NCBI RefSeq assembly: GCF_033115175.1
Contig: NC_084839.1
Location: 43,261,501 to 43,325,500 of the forward strand
Origin: Lepus europaeus
Lineage: Eukaryota; Chordata; Mammalia; Lagomorpha; Leporidae
DNA length: 64,000 nt
Direction: 5' to 3'
The notes under the pieces were generated by a model that was not told the origin of the DNA, made no database searches, and saw nothing but the letters and a program-made list of their open reading frames with translations. Made by a program: the position numbers and the translations under genes. Of the stretch, positions 12,906-26,989 are shown one piece after another; the stretch's first letter is position 1; every line of letters starts with the position of its first letter.

Positions 12906-14954
12906 TTAACTAACAAAACCACCCTCCCAGAGGGTTTCCAGTTGTGAGAAATGTGAGGTGAGAGCGTCGCTGCTTGGGGAGTGGTTCTGTGTGGGACTGG
13001 GACACCAGGCCCCATAGATGCTCTGGAATCCTGAGTGCCAACAGGTGCTTTCCAGAGAGCAGGAGCCAGCCCCTGCTCGCTGCCATGCCTGTCCCTGGGA
13101 AGTGGCAGTGTGCCAGAGACAGGGAGCTGGATAGGGAGGTCCAGGGAGAGCTGGCCTAAGCCTCCCTCCTCACTGCCTGGTCCACACTGTCTGGGCACGG
13201 GTACCCTGCAGATAGAAACCCCTCCAGCTGTCTGTCTGGCAGACTAGGCAGCCGTGGCTAAGCTTCCGGGCTGCAGTGAAAGCCCGTGTTTATGTATTAT
13301 AACGTCATGGTCCGGAGGAGCTGCTTCCTGCCCCAGGCCCTGCCCGCTCGTCTTTCCTCTGCTTCCTTGCCCTGTCTTCCTTTGCTCTACCTCTTCCTGG
13401 TCCCCACCCATCTCATTGCCTCCTGAGCTGGCGAGGAGGTTGCTCTCAAGGCAGGAAGTCATCCGTGGGTCCCGTAGCCCACGACTCCCTGGCTGTCTGG
13501 GTGCACCTGTGTTCCCTGAGAGGTTCACCTGCTCCTTCACTCTGCGAGTCTGGGTGTCTCGAGGGTCTGCTGCATAGCAGGATGCTGACTTCCTGATTTC
13601 CTTGGGGGTCACCACACGACCTCCACTTCATGGGGCAGGCTAGGCCAGCTCATGTGAGTTCCACTTAGGGCCTAGGCTCTCTGCTGTCCTCAGGGGAGAC
13701 GGTCTCTGTCGGAAGCACACCCCACCAGGGGAGGCCCCTGCTCCTCAGCACAGGACCCTCCCTGCAGAGTGGAATGGAAATGGCTGTGGAGAAGGAGCTA
13801 TGCCCTGCCAGGCCGGGGAGCCCGGTCACTGGCAGGGACGGCAGGAAGGCTGGAACCGTCAGCCCTGGGTGCGGGGTCACGCCAGGAAGCCTCAGAGGAA
13901 AAGAAGGAAAGGGAGTCTTGCAGCACTCCAGGGAACAGATGTTTTCCATGTGCAGCCTGCAGAGAGACGCTAAGAGGGGAGGGGCAGAGAGACGGTGGGA
14001 AGAAAAGGAGACCAGCGAGGAGGTTGAGAGGTGACCAGGGAGGGAGGTGAGGCCGGAGGGGCCATCAGAAGGGAGGAAGGCAGGTCGTCGCCTGGGGGAC
14101 TGCGGAGGGCTCCCGTGACACCAAGCACAGCAAGGCCCTGTTTGCCAGGACCATGGAAATCCCAGGGAAGTCATCACAGCGAGTGTCCCTCCAGCCCTAG
14201 CCAGTGCGGCCAGGATGGGTGTGCCACTGCTGGAGCCCGGCCGTCCGGCCAGGCCAGGAGGGAGAAGGTCAAGGCAGCAGTGGGCGCGGTGCCACGGGGT
14301 TCCTGCTGCGGTCCGGCGGCCAGCTGGCTGCAGAACACCATGTTTGGTAAAACAGTGAGCAGGAGCCGGGGGCACCTGCCCAGGAACACTGAGGTTCCGA
14401 AAGGGGGTGCGTTGCTGCCCTGGACCCGTGGGCCTGGCTGCAGGTCAGGGGCCTGGGTCCCCCGGCCGTGGTGCCTGAGGCAGCGCGAAGCCCTGGGGAG
14501 ACCTGGCTCCTCTGGCTCTGTGCTGTGCCGCCCGGTTCCCTGCCCGCCTGGTGATGCAGCCCGTCGGCACTGAGCGACCCTGTCCTCTGGGCTGCGGCCA
14601 GCAGGCAAGGGGCCCTGAGGCAGGAGAGACTGTGCTGGAGTGGGGCCTCTCTAATTGACATGTGTTGATGTGAAGGCCCTGGGAGTAGTCCCCAAGGGGG
14701 GCCCGGGCACAGCCTCCTGCAGGCTCGGGAGACAGCGCAGCAAGCTGTAAACAGCTTAATGAGCCGGGCCAGGGCCAAGCAGGCTGGGCCTGGGTTGGGA
14801 CTGCTGGGGCGAGCTCTAAAGAACCTGACCCTTGTGCAGGAAGCAGCTTCCTCACCCACTGCCATGCACACGCCCACACTTCCTTCTGCCTCTGCCCTGT
14901 CCTCTTTAGCTGCGGTGGAGCCCAGCCCTCCGGGTTAGCACGGCCTCCCTGCTC

Positions 14955-15110
14955 CTCTGCCGGCCCAGATGGCCCTGCAGCCTTCGGGTCCCAGCTCAAA
15001 TGCTGCTGCCCCCAGGAAGACTTCCCTGACCACACCCGCAGCACTGATCCGACCCGCTCCGAGTGCCATAACACTCAGAACTGACGCTTGTTGCTCCTGT
15101 GCCCTGGGCC
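14955..15110 (+). repeat. L2 LINE 3' fragment
   Basis: 'gtcccagctcaaatgctgct' followed by a CAGGAAGACTTCCCTGACCA-type segment is the well-known L2 3' region (GTCTCAGCTCAAATGTCACC ... GGCCTTCCCTGACC). Confidence 0.6.
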
Positions 15111-16770
15111 TCCCACGGGGCTTAGTGGCTCAGCGGTCCCCACCCTAGCTCCGTCTCCACTCTCTCCTTCTCATGGGAGGACGTGGCACGCAGTGAGAGC
15201 AGAATGCTTGCATGTGAGACACTTGGTTGTGAAGGCGGCCTGCTCAGCACCTCCAGCAGAGCAGAACAGGAGAGCTGAGGCCAAGATGGCCAAGTCCCTG
15301 GCCACTGCCCACCCCTCCCCGCCAGGCCCTGAGTTTGTATCCTTCTCCATGCTCTCTGCCTTGAGCAGCTCCATGTCATCCTGCCTCAAGGGACAAGAGC
15401 CTGCATTGCGCGCGCGCTCTCGTTCTCTCTCTCTCTCTTTCTCTCTCTCTCATCACAGGAGCCTGGTTTCTCTCGGTTTAACAAATTCTCTGACACTCCC
15501 AGGTTCTCGGCTTCAGTGGAGAGAAGCACGCTTGCTCCAGAAGCCCTCGGTAGCATCTTGGGTGTGGCGAGCTGCTTGGGTTGCACAACGAACCTCAGGC
15601 AGTGTTGGCGCTAAGGGCCCCACGTGCTGCGCGCAGCAGCCAAGGGCTTCCTGAGGTCTGCATCCTGCCGGACATCCTATCAGGACAGGAAGAGGGAGTG
15701 CCTGGGCCTGCTTGTTCACCCTCTTTCTGGGAGTTCGCACTGGTGATGTGTGTTACCCACCCCGTGCCAGACGTACTGTGAACCAGCATAACCTCAGCTC
15801 TCAGCCTGTGCTAGGAAAAGCTCTTGGCACCGCCACCAGCAGACTCTGCCGGCCTCCTGCACGCCCATCTGGGTTGCCGTCCTTCTGTGGCCTCCACATG
15901 GGCACCAGCACTGGTGGCGAGCTGCTGAGGACGGGGAGCCAAGCGGCTGCCAGGCCAGCTGAGAGCCATTCTAAAACTGCCTGCTGGGGGCGTGTGCCTG
16001 GGCAGCGTGGGATGGAAATGTGCATTTGTGTGGGCTGGCCCAGGATTGAGGACACTACCCACCCCCACCCCCGCCCCGAGGGGGCTTCTGAGGCAGATCT
16101 GGTCCTGTGTGTGTGTGCCGGTTGTGCAGGCAGCCCAGGGGCTGCTGGGTTCCAGCCCTGGCTTTGCCCTTTCTCCCAGGGGAGTGGGGTGAGCTCATCC
16201 TTCATCAGCCTGGCTTTTTAGAGTAGGGACCCTGATAGTACCCTTACCCACCCTCCGCCAGCCCAGGGAAGGTTAATGAGACAAAGGATTTCGCAACTAG
16301 CTCTCCATGAATGCAGGTGGTGACTTCTGTAGCTTGGGTGGAGCCCCGCTCTGCCCCTTAGCAGGTGCTCCCAGAGCCTCCATCCCCTCCTCGCCCACCC
16401 CCAGCCTTGGCTGCAGCCTGCCCTATCTCGCCCTGACCTCAGTCAGCCTCCCACCCCCACCCAACCCCTAGAGGCCTCCGGAGCCTCCGTCCCTTCTCCC
16501 AGGACATGCAGCAGCAGCCAGGGTCACCTGGGCCAGCTCCCAGCTCTAGGGGACGCCATTTGTGTCTCCAGTGCCGGGCCTCAAAGTCGGACAGCCTGAG
16601 GCAAACCCTGGCTCCGATGGCTGACTCCTGTAGCCGTGGGCAGGTGCCGTCTTTCCTGCTGTCTGGGCTGTGTGAGCGTCCCCTGAGACTGTGTGGGGAG
16701 CGCTTCACATGGTGCCTGACACGGAGACAGTGCCTTCCCGTCCCTGGTTTGACCCTGCTTCCCACAGTGA

Positions 16771-17208
<438 letters not shown>

Positions 17209-17504
17209 TGATGGCTCACTCACTTTTGCTGTCTCTTGCTCTGTCTCCCCGCCGCAGACCCTGACAGTTCCCCTTCAGGCTGCTTTGTGGCTTTTGTGAC
17301 GTTTTTGCCCCAGAGGACTCTTATTGTTGCTCATCTGATCCTCGTCTGGGCTCTCGGCAGGTTCCCCCCTCCTCTCTGATGGTTGGGATGCCTCCCTCTC
17401 CTTGGTGGGATTTTGGGGTGTTCCAGGGCAGTCTGTGATGCCGGGCCTGGTGCAAACACATGGCAAATGGTTGCTGGCATGGTAAGAAGGCCCAGCAGCC
17501 CCGG

Positions 17505-17720
17505 TCCGGGGACATGGGCTCTGGACTCAGGTGCCCAGTGCACAGCAGCCTCGCTGGAGGACGATTCAGAGGCTGGGGATCAGGAGGCCGGGGCCCTTGT
17601 CCTGGCCTTGCCACTCTGACGCTCGGTGACCCTGAGCAAGTCAGTCACCGTCTCGGGACTTTGGTGTTACCTAATCTGTCCGGTGGGGATCCTCTGGTCC
17701 AAGGAAAACCTAACTGAGTC
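17505..17720 (+). repeat. MIR fragment
   Basis: Forward MIR: 'gggctctggactcaggtg', 'ccttgccactctgacgctcg' (MIR CTCTGCCACTTACTAGCT), 'tgaccctgagcaagtcagtc' and a diverged CTAATCTGTCCGGTGGGGAT. Confidence 0.6.
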
Positions 17721-19299
17721 CTGCCGTGATGGGTGGTGTAGGAGATCCTTGCAACAGCCATTTCCCCCTGCCTTCCGTGGCCGCATCCAGAGAGCAGGCA
17801 TCACGATAACACTCAGAGGCGGGGCTGAGAGGGTCCAAGCCTGTATGAGCACAGGTGATGTTCAAGGCTAACAGGAGCCCACAGTTAGCAACCACCTTCC
17901 CTACCTGGGAGCCGGTTCTGCCCTGGCTGTCCCAGGTCTCCAGAGCCATTTAGAATGGCGAGAGGGCATCCTTGACGCCTGCCAGGTGGAACACACTGAA
18001 GCTTCAGGAGAAGGGCTCCGGGGGGCCGAAGGGCCGTCCTTGCCAAGCAGGGTCTGATCTGCCCGCAGGGTGAAGCCAGTGTCAGGGAGAATGTTACAGG
18101 TCATAGTGCTCGGTGATCACCTGGCGGAGGTGTCGCCAAGAGAGCGGACACTGCACACCGGGGCGGGGCCAGGCTGGGTCATCTCTGTAAGACACGAGTC
18201 TTGGAAAACGACATGGGACAAAGATCCCATCACCCCCTGGCCCCTGTTCCCTTCCGGTGGCTGCACGTCGCCTGCCGGGCGGCTCAGCAAATGTTTGTTT
18301 TCTGCAAAGCACCACTCCTTCCCCTTGCAATTCAGCTGTGAGCGTCTCTGATGAATGCCTCGCCAGAGGTCACGTCCAGAAACTTGATTAGGGAGGTGGG
18401 AGGGAGGATGTGGGCCGTCCTCAGGCCCGTGGCCAAGGCAGAGATGTCCTCCTTCCCTTGCCTTCGTGGATCAGCGCCTGCAGCCAGGCCCTAAAGCGTG
18501 GCGACATCAGCACCAAGGAGGACTTTGCAGGAACGGTGTCCCACCTTTCATTTATGCTTATGATTGTTTGTAGACAGTTTCCTGAAATCAAAGCCGTTTC
18601 CAAGGGTGGGTTTCCATGGTAACCGCCTGGCTGTCCAGAGTGGCTCCCTGCAGCTGTTTCTGAAATGGTCCTTTTCTGTTTCCCGGGTGCCTTGCTGATT
18701 TGGTGACGCTGGGGCACGCCGGAGCCAGGCCTGCCCACCTGTGAAGTTACAGGCAAGCAGAGGGGCCGTCGGCTCCTGCGTGGGCAGCTCCCCTCTCCAC
18801 ACGCTCTGTTCCTGCCAGCTGCCCACACACATGCAAAAAGAATAGGAAATTGCAAGCCTGGGGGAGATTCACCAAGCGCTCTTTCCCTAAGGCCGTGTGG
18901 ATGCTTGGGCATGTTCCTCTGAGCTGTTCCCTGTTTGCCTGTCTTCCCTGTGCTGGCCTGGGACTGGGGGCATCCGGGATCTGCCTCTGGCTCTGGCTCG
19001 GACTCTCTTGGGTGACTTGGAAAGGACACCTGCAGCTTCCATACCCCTGCTGTCCCCTTCTGTAATTGGCAATTGCCCTCCTGTCCCTAGGTCCCAGTGT
19101 TACTCTAATCAGAGGCGGGGCTGCCAGGCCAACCTCTCCTGGCCCACGCTGCTGGGAGCATGAGGGTCTGGCCCAGGTATCCCTATGCTGCTGGAGTGGC
19201 CTCGATGCCAGCAGGGTGCCGAGCTGGCAGAGGGCAGGGCCAGGACCTCAGTGCAATCTCTGAGGTTACTTCAGGGGTGGCTTTTCAGATTCCAGCAGG

Positions 19300-19470
19300 A
19301 CACCTGGCTCTGGAGGAGGTGGCCTGCAGGTTGGAGCCAACCTGGACTCCAGCTCACTTTGCCTGTATTCACTGTTTAACCTTGGTCAAGTTCCTTAGCC
19401 TGCCTGAGCCTCAGGATTCGCATCTGTAGAATGGGGCCCACTGTGCCAAGCACCTAGGGTTACGGTTAAA
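19300..19470 (+). repeat. MIR fragment
   Basis: Forward MIR features: 'tttaaccttggtcaagttcc', 'ttagcctgcctgagcctcag' and 'gcatctgtagaatggggccc'. Confidence 0.65.
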
Positions 19471-21257
19471 TAATTTAATGTCAGCAGTCCTGCAGTTAGC
19501 GTTGTTTTCGCCTTCGTCACTTGGAGGAGTAGCTCCTCCCAGGCCGTGTTTGCATGGTCTTGGTCTGCAGAGGGAAGTGGAAGCCCTGAGCCATGCTCCA
19601 GACTCATTGCAGCGAAGCCTCTGGGTCCTCATGAGTCCACCTGGGAAACCTGGCCAAGGCGCGGATGTGCAGGCCCTGGACCCCGACTGCCTGAGGGGCA
19701 GGGCGAGAGTGTAGCTCGCGCAGGGCCAGACTGAGCCCGGCTGGCAGGGAGGGCAGCAGCTTGTTAGGGTCCTGCAGTCTGTGTGTCAGGCCGTGGTGGC
19801 GGGCTCCTGGGGAGGTGCTGTTCGGCCCGCACCCCGGCCTGTGCCATGCCAGGCTGCTCAGCGTCTGTACCCCAGCTCTACAGGGCATAGGTGTCCCAAG
19901 CAGCCAAGAAGTGGATCCCAGTGCCCGGCATTGTGAAGGGCCCAGTGCTGCTGGGCGGGGCCGGCAGGTGCACAGCACAGCAGGGGATGCTTTGCCGCTC
20001 TGAGCTGCTCCCTCCTCATTCACTTCCTGAGCTGGTGGTTCAGAGGGGTCCAGACAGCCTGAGGAATGGGAGGACCTCGAAGTCTTGCCCTTGGCTCTAC
20101 ATGTATGTTAGAGACGGAGACAGGCACCGGGCAGGCCAGCGAGAGGGCTGATGCTTCTGCTTGGCAGAGTTCAGTCCGAACGCCTTGGCCCCTCGGCCCC
20201 CCGGGAGGTGATTTTCCTCTGAGTGCTGTCTCCGGTGCCCCTGGCCTGTACTGCCCCAGGGGGAAGGGGGGAGGCTGTGACCTGTGTGTGTCACAGGCTC
20301 CCTCCTGGGGCAGGTGAGGCTCCGCCCTGCTGGGAAACCTTAGGCTGGGCGTGGCTCCTGAAGTCCATGGACACCCGAGGAGAGGCGGGGAAGACAGCTT
20401 GCCCCGGATTCAGATCCGAATGAGAGCTGAGTGCTGGCAGCATAACAGCTCCAGAATCGGTTTTGTCCAAAGAGGCATTGCACAGCAGGATTTAACCCAC
20501 AGGTCCAGCGCTGCCCCTACCACCAGCGCCCCCAAACCAAGCAGGCCGTCACCACCCCTCTTAGGCTGGGCTCCTTTCCCATGCCCCAACACTGGGGTTC
20601 GCCTCTAGCACCTGGAGTCCAAGGGCTCAGCTGCAGCCTCCTCTAATGAGCCCCGAAAGGGGACAGAAGAAGGGCCCAGACCCCTCCCTGGAGGTGGGGC
20701 GAGTTGAGGAATCCACTTCCTGGCAGGTCTCTGAGCTCTGGAGTCCCCCAGGATGTGGCCTGTCATGGTCAAGCCAATCTTGACCAGGCCTGGCCCCGCC
20801 CCACTGAAGGCAGGCGCCCTCCTCCCACTGGGGTCCTGGGACATCACCTGTGGAGGACCCAGGAAGAGGAATCGCCTCCCTGGAGCCCTGGGAGGAGCCT
20901 GTGGGCAAGACGCCGGGTGGGGTCTGTAGGGAGGTGTGCCCCTTCTCCCTGGAGGAAGTAGGACTAGCACAGACGGATGTGCTAGGAGGGGCAGGGTTTC
21001 CACCCGGTCAGACAGGTTGACACACCTGAGGGCTGGGAGGGTGTGTCCTCCGCCTCCCCTTGCCGTGGAGGAGGCCCCTCCCTGCAGCCCCAGTGTCCCC
21101 AGACTGTGGGCTCCAGGGAACAGGAGGCTCCAGTGGCCGCCAGCTGATTCCCAGCTTCCCAGCTAGAAAGTCTGTCACAGAATCCCAGGAATGTGCCTTG
21201 AGCTCAGAACGAAAATTCCCAAAATAACTTCTATAAATACTTGAGGGCAGGCGGGGC

Positions 21258-21271
21258 GGGGGGGGGGGGGG
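21258..21271 (+). repeat. G homopolymer (14 G)
   Basis: A run of 14 G preceded by GGCGGGGC gives a G-rich tract of about 20 bases. Confidence 0.9.
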
Positions 21272-22539
21272 CGCTCAGCCTAGACCGCAGCTGGCCCAGC
21301 CTAGCACTCGGGCAGCCTCCCGGGATGGGCCTCCCCCCAGGGAAAGGGACACCCACCCCCACCTCCCTGCCGGCCCTCTGCCCCCTGGGTCAGGAGCCTA
21401 ATGCATAGGGAGGCCTGGCAGCAGGACTGCTCAGCCCAGACTGCAGCCCCCAGCCCCACCCCACACCTGTACAGAGAACCTGCCCTCAGTCACCACCCAG
21501 GGTGAGCCCAGGACCCAGCAGGCCCTGGGTCTCTGGGGTGCCCGCCTTCGTGGCCCTAAGAGGCAGGGTTTTGCTGCTAAGCTCCCTGGGGCACACCCCT
21601 GGCCTGCTGTCCCCGGTCACTAAGCACCCTAAGTGCCTGTGTGTCCCTGGCTCTGCATCCAGGACCCTCCTGTGGTGAATAGCAATCCAGGCAGGAGACG
21701 GGGCCCTTGTCTCCTTGTACAAGAGCCCACAGTCAGGGACCATGACCTCAAGGTGGCTGTTCGGGCATTGCGGGTGGGAGGTCTGTACCCTCAGGGAAGG
21801 CTTCCTGGGACAGCAGGACCCGGGCAGACGTGCAGACAGCTCCAGGAGTGAAAAGGGGTGGAAGGAGGTGGAAATTTCTGGGAATGTCGCCTAGCCCTGC
21901 CTCTCCCTGAAGCCATGTGGGTGGCTCCACCAGCAGGTGCAGTGCTCAGGCTGCATCACCAGCTTGCATGAGGTTTCTGACCCCTGTGGCTGGCCGTGCA
22001 GCTGTGGTGTTGCCCAGGGCAGGCCCAGGCTGGGCGCCCTCGGCAGGCCTGGGCTCTCATGTCCAGTAAGCAAGGACAGGCAGCTGGAATTGAGACACCA
22101 GTGCTGTGTCTCTCCTTTCTCTGGGCAAGTGGGGGAGCCAGGAGGCTGTGGGTAGATGCTCGGTATGGTGCAAGCTGGGGCGGAGCAGGTGAGGCCTTGG
22201 CTCTTCTGGGGCTGGGCCCTGCCTAGTTGTCAGGCAGCAAACAGCCCTGAGTTGCTACCAAACACTAACACGGCTGGTGTCAGAGGCAGGTGGCAGCTGA
22301 TCCTATTACAGGCCCCGGGGCCTGTGGGCCCCAGCCTGACCCCTGCCCGGTGTCTCCTTTCAGGCTGGAAGGTCAGCACCCCAGGGTGGGGAGACATGAG
22401 CCAACCCCACCACAGTCACAGTCTCGCCTCTCCCAGCCTCTAGACATCAGCTGTGCCACTCCCCCCGCCTCCCGCCCAAAGGACTCGCTGCCATTGTCTC
22501 TGCCCACCACGTGGCCCCGGCTGCACTTGCTCAAGTTCA

Positions 22540-22690
22540 CTGAGACCAGATCCTCACAGCAGCCCTACCAGGAAGGCCCAAGCCATCCCCCCAGTTGCAG
22601 AGGAGGACCCCATGGCTCCAAGATGATTGGCCACCAGCCTGGGGTCACAGCATTGTCAGTGGCAGTGCTGGGGTTCCAGCCCCACCGGGC
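22540..22690 (-). repeat. MIR fragment
   Basis: Reverse MIR order: 'gatcctcacagcagccctac', 'cagttgcagaggaggacccc', 'ggccaccagcctggggtcac' and 'gtgctggggttccagcccca'. Confidence 0.5.
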
Positions 22691-24324
22691 TTCCTGCTGC
22701 CGAGCCGGGCCTTTGCCTCCCCGTGGACATGGGGGAAACCTACAGCAAACCTTCCAAACTGAAAGCAGCACACACGCTCACACGCTCGCACGTACATGCT
22801 GTGCAGCCTGCAGACGCATCTGGCCCCTTCCCAAACACCCACACGCATCTTGGATCAGGACTTTCCAACTCATGTTTTAGCAGTGGGACTCTTCTTAAAC
22901 AGAAGCTCATGGAAGAAAGCTCAAAGCCTCCTGTGTAGAAGCCACTAGGCCCCACCCACCTCAGGGGGCCCAGCCGGCCTGGCCCTCTGCTCTGTCGCTG
23001 GCTCCCCGTGGCAGGACTCACAGGGCCCAAACCTTCCATTTTTGGTGCTCAATTTTGGTATCTGGCGGCTGTCAGCTCGCCTTCCTCCCCTCCTCCCCAT
23101 GGGCCCGGTTCCACTGGGAGCTGCTCCGCTCTGCTCTCGGGCCGTGTGGGCAGAGTCGCTTGGCCTGGAGCCCTCCTGGCCAGACGGCCACTGTCCCTGC
23201 TCCTGGGCAGCCCTGAGTCAGCACCACTCCCAGCTGGCCGCTGCTCCCTGTCCCCTGCATGCCTCGGTGTGTGTGGTTGCCTGGGCGCAGCTCTGCCCAG
23301 GCCTCAGAGGCAGCAGGAGTACAGTGCTTCGTCCTCTCCTGGCCCTGGCCCCAGGACCTCCGCTCGGCAGAGGGAGAGGGGGCGGGAGAGGCTTGTCCCA
23401 GGACTTCCGGAGAGAGCGAGTGAGCACCATTTCAGTCTTGCCTGATTGGCCGTGTTCCAGGCTCTCGGAGGACTTTATGAAATCAGGCATGTGCATCTTC
23501 CCTGGTGCGTCGCCATAGCAACGGAGGGCCTAACTCTGGGGAGCTCAGCGAGGAGGAAAATGTTCCAGCTAAAAATGTCCATGGCCATCAGTGGGCGGGC
23601 GCCAGAGAGGGGGCTCCAGGCACAGAGAAGGCAGCTCTGCACCCCCACCCTGGCCAGGAAGTGCATGTCAGGGCTTTGCCTTTTATCTTTGAACAAGAGA
23701 AGGAGAGTCCCCTGTGTTGCCAACCTGTGTGACCCTTGAGGGCTGGAGTGGACATCTATGGAATGACACAAAGCAGCCTTTCTGGGCCATGAGGCAAAGT
23801 GGGGGTCATGTCCCCTGTCTCCAGCTTCCGGCTCTGTCCCCTCTGTACTCTTCCCAGGGTGGTGAAAAGAGGATATAGAGGGCACAGGGGGCCACTTTCA
23901 CTTCCCAGGCTCGCTTTGTGACAATTCCTGCTACTTCCTCCCTCTCCCTAGCAATGGGATTGTTTCCGCCAAACAGCAGGGCCACGCTTCTCACTGCCCC
24001 TGGCCCCAGCACCCCGGGCCTTCCATCTGTTAGCCCAGCCAGCCCGTTCACTCCACGCTGCCTCCCACCCTGGCCATCCCACTCTCCTGTGAGCCTCCCT
24101 TGCCAGGCTGGGCCAGGCTGGGCACTGGGGCCTAGGACCCAGGTGTCCCCAGAAAGCCCGGCTGCTTGGTGCAGGCAAAGAACAGCTCCTTCCCACGCAC
24201 GGGCTTGGGCTTCTCTCCCACGGCAGTGCGGGGGCGCTGAGCTCCTCAGCCTGACCGTGTCCCCGGGCTCCGGGGCAGCTCCGTGCTGCAGGGAGCAAGG
24301 GCTGAGACGAAGGGTCCTAGTCAT

Positions 24325-24470
24325 TGAGAGTGCACGTGCCAGGTCCTCCCCGAGTGCCTTACCTGTGTACAGCCTCATTTCAGCTTCTCCACAGCCCTAG
24401 AGCTGGGGGCTGTGAGTCGGCCGTAACAGCCAGAGGGTTAGGGCTCGCCTGGGATCCACCAGACGGCGAG
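24325..24470 (-). repeat. MIR fragment
   Basis: Reverse MIR order: 'gtgcacgtgccaggtcctcc', 'tgccttacctgtgtacagcc', 'tcatttcagcttctccacag' and 'ccctagagctgggggctgtg'. It lies ~230 bases before the last TTC7A exon. Confidence 0.5.
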
Positions 24471-24679
24471 ACCCGCAGCCAGGTCTGGCGACCTGAAGGC
24501 CTGGTCTGTGGCCCCAGGAGAACAGAGTTCCTGCAGAGGTTGTCCCAGGAGGCTGGGGATGAAGCCAGGTTGGGCCGGAGCACGTGGGGTTTGCCTGGGT
24601 AAAGGGCATGGCTGCTTAACAGCACCCAAGCCAGGGACACTGGGGCCTGTCTGCCTGGCAGGCTGGTACCCCCCACTAA

Positions 24680-24925
<246 letters not shown>

Positions 24926-26091
24926 GCTCTGAGCAGCGGCAGCAGGGAGGGCGTGGCCCCGCGAGGGGCAGGCTGGGGCCTCGGCGAAATACATCAGTAG
25001 TGAGCACGTGTGCGGGCTGCAGCCCAGTTCCCCGCGCCTTCCCTCTGCCACCCTGCCTTTCCCCAGGACTGGCTGGGCCTGGGTGCTGCTCATCTGGAGC
25101 CAGGTGGACAAGATTTGCATCTGAAGCAAATCCTCGCTCCCTGGGCCGCTGACACGGTGGCATTTCTGCACGGGGAAGTGGCTAGGAGAGCACAGCTCCC
25201 AGCAGGTGCCAGCCAAGCGTGCACTCACGCCCATGTGTCGTGGGCACGCGCCCCCACCTGTCTCGACGTCCCTGACACCTAGACCGGCCAGCTCTGCACA
25301 AGCCTGGCTCCCGAGCCCTGGCTCTGAGCCCTGCAGCGCCACAGATGAGCCCACAGCCACCTCCAGCTGGGCCAAGGGGCTTTTCCTGGCCTCCTGCCTG
25401 GGTGCCTGGGAGACAATCTGGCTTGAACCCTCGGTGACTTGGCCAAGTTGTGGTGACCAGACCCGCTCCACGAGAGCTGTGCCCTGCCCACAGCCCAGTG
25501 GCGTCTGTAGGCGCTCAGCCAGCGGCCCCTATGATGAGCCTCAGGGTAGCATGCAGCCTTCTGATGCTCAAGGAGCAGCCCTACTAATGCTGCAGTCCAC
25601 ACACCATCCCCACAGGTCCCTGGAGGCCTAGGAACGCGCAAGAGGCGGCCTCAGGGACTGTCCCCCGCAGCCCGTGGTTGTGCTTTCTGGGGTCCTGAGG
25701 CCATGTGAGTGCTGCAGCCTGGGGCCGTGTCTGTGACAGACCCCGTGCGCAGGGCTCCGGCCCGCTGTGGACTTGTCTCACAAGTCAGTGCCCTGCAGGC
25801 CCGCCGGGGAAGTCCCTTCTGGCCCACACTTTGGGTTTTGGGGTACAAAGCTCCATCTGGTACTGCTCCCATTTTCAGCTGTATGGGAAGGTTGGCTGGG
25901 GGAGGCGTGCTTTGTCATCACCCCATCTGCCACGGAGGGAGAGGGCCCCTGGAGGCCGCCGCGCACTGCGCTGGCTCCGCACCGTGTGCCCCAAGGTGGT
26001 GATGCTGGGAGCCTGGCCCTCCCGGGCTTCCGTCAGGAGCATCCCAGAGGACACTGACTCCTTTGCCTCTGGCTGAAGGAGCTCTGTATGT

Positions 26092-26170
26092 GTACGTGTG
26101 TATATAAATATAAATATATATGTATATGAATATGATAGAGGTCTATTTTTTCTTTAATTAGGAAAAAGCC
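26092..26170 (+). other. AT-rich island in the TTC7A 3'UTR
   Basis: 'gtgtatataaatataaatat' and further TATATG repeats, then TTTTTTCTTTAATTAGGAA, stand out in an otherwise GC-rich UTR. It could be an AU-rich stability element or a decayed microsatellite. No pentameric ATTTA cluster is present. Confidence 0.4.
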
Positions 26171-26887
26171 AAATACTATTGATTCAGCTTAAGGTGCCTC
26201 AAGGTGTTGACAGCCAACTCTTGGTGACAGGAAAGGCGTCAGCTGTGTATCAAAACCTGTCCTTGTTGGGAGCCACCGCGGCTGGGGTGCGTGGCCGGCA
26301 GTGGCTTTGCGGATTGAATAGAGACCCTTGAGCGGAAGCCGAGCTGTCCGCAGCCCCGTGCTCATTCATCCAGCCCTGGAGCCGGGCCCCCCAGAGCGGT
26401 GTCACAGGACGAGGGAGGCCGGAGAAGCCAGCGGGGCCAAGGCCTGGGCCAGACAGCTCAGCAGGGGTGCGGGGGACGAAGGGGCGGAAGGGGAGGCCCT
26501 CGGAGAAGGTTTGGATTTCCGGAGGTCAAGGCTTGCCCGGTGGGAGGGCATGAGAGGTGAGGGGTTCGGGAGGGTGCAGAGCTTGGAGCCGAAGCTGGAG
26601 GCCTGGGTGGGAGGAGGAGAGCGAGTCTGGCCTCCCACCCCTGGAGCACAGCTGGGAGAAGCTAGGGCAGGGACCCCTGAGCCAGAAACACTGACCTTGG
26701 CCATTGCCGACTGAGCAAACGGCGCGTGCAGGGGGGAGCCTCAGGCCACACTCGGGTGGGCTGCCGCTGCGGGGAAGCCACACCGCACGCTGCGAGGACA
26801 AGAGACCTGCCACCTGCCCGTGGGCTCTGAACAGGGCTTCGGTTTTGAAAATACTGTACATGGATTTCACAAATCTTTTTGCAGCAA

Positions 26888-26893
26888 AATAAA
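26888..26893 (+). terminator. TTC7A: TTC7A polyadenylation signal AATAAA
   Basis: Canonical AATAAA in GCAGCAAAATAAACTTACC, followed within 30 bases by T-rich sequence (TTGTAATTCCACTTTCTCC). It is the first canonical signal after the TTC7A stop on this strand. Confidence 0.85.
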
Positions 26894-26989
26894 CTTACCT
26901 TGTAATTCCACTTTCTCCATGAACTTTTTGAAGTACTCTCATACACTATAAAACATGCAACAAAAAACATTAAAGAATGATGTAAATGG

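Larger units (their letters stand above)
24926..26908 (+). other. TTC7A: TTC7A 3' untranslated region
   Basis: The ~2 kb between the stop and the first canonical AATAAA (26888-26893) is interpreted as 3'UTR; no splice signals or repeats interrupt it. The first part is GC-rich. A 75-base AT-rich island lies at 26092-26170. The exact cleavage site (about 26905-26915) is inferred from the signal position. Several open frames here (up to 252 aa on the - strand) have no family resemblance. Confidence 0.75.

Noticed and set aside
13665-15074. Frames of 236, 209 and 202 aa on the - strand
   Set aside because: Same reasoning: GC-rich intron, no domain, no splice logic. One covers an L2 fragment.
15409-15500. 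CT tract plus CATCACAG as a possible extra TTC7A acceptor
   Set aside because: In the phase required after the preceding exon the frame hits TAA within ten codons and has no donor or family counterpart.
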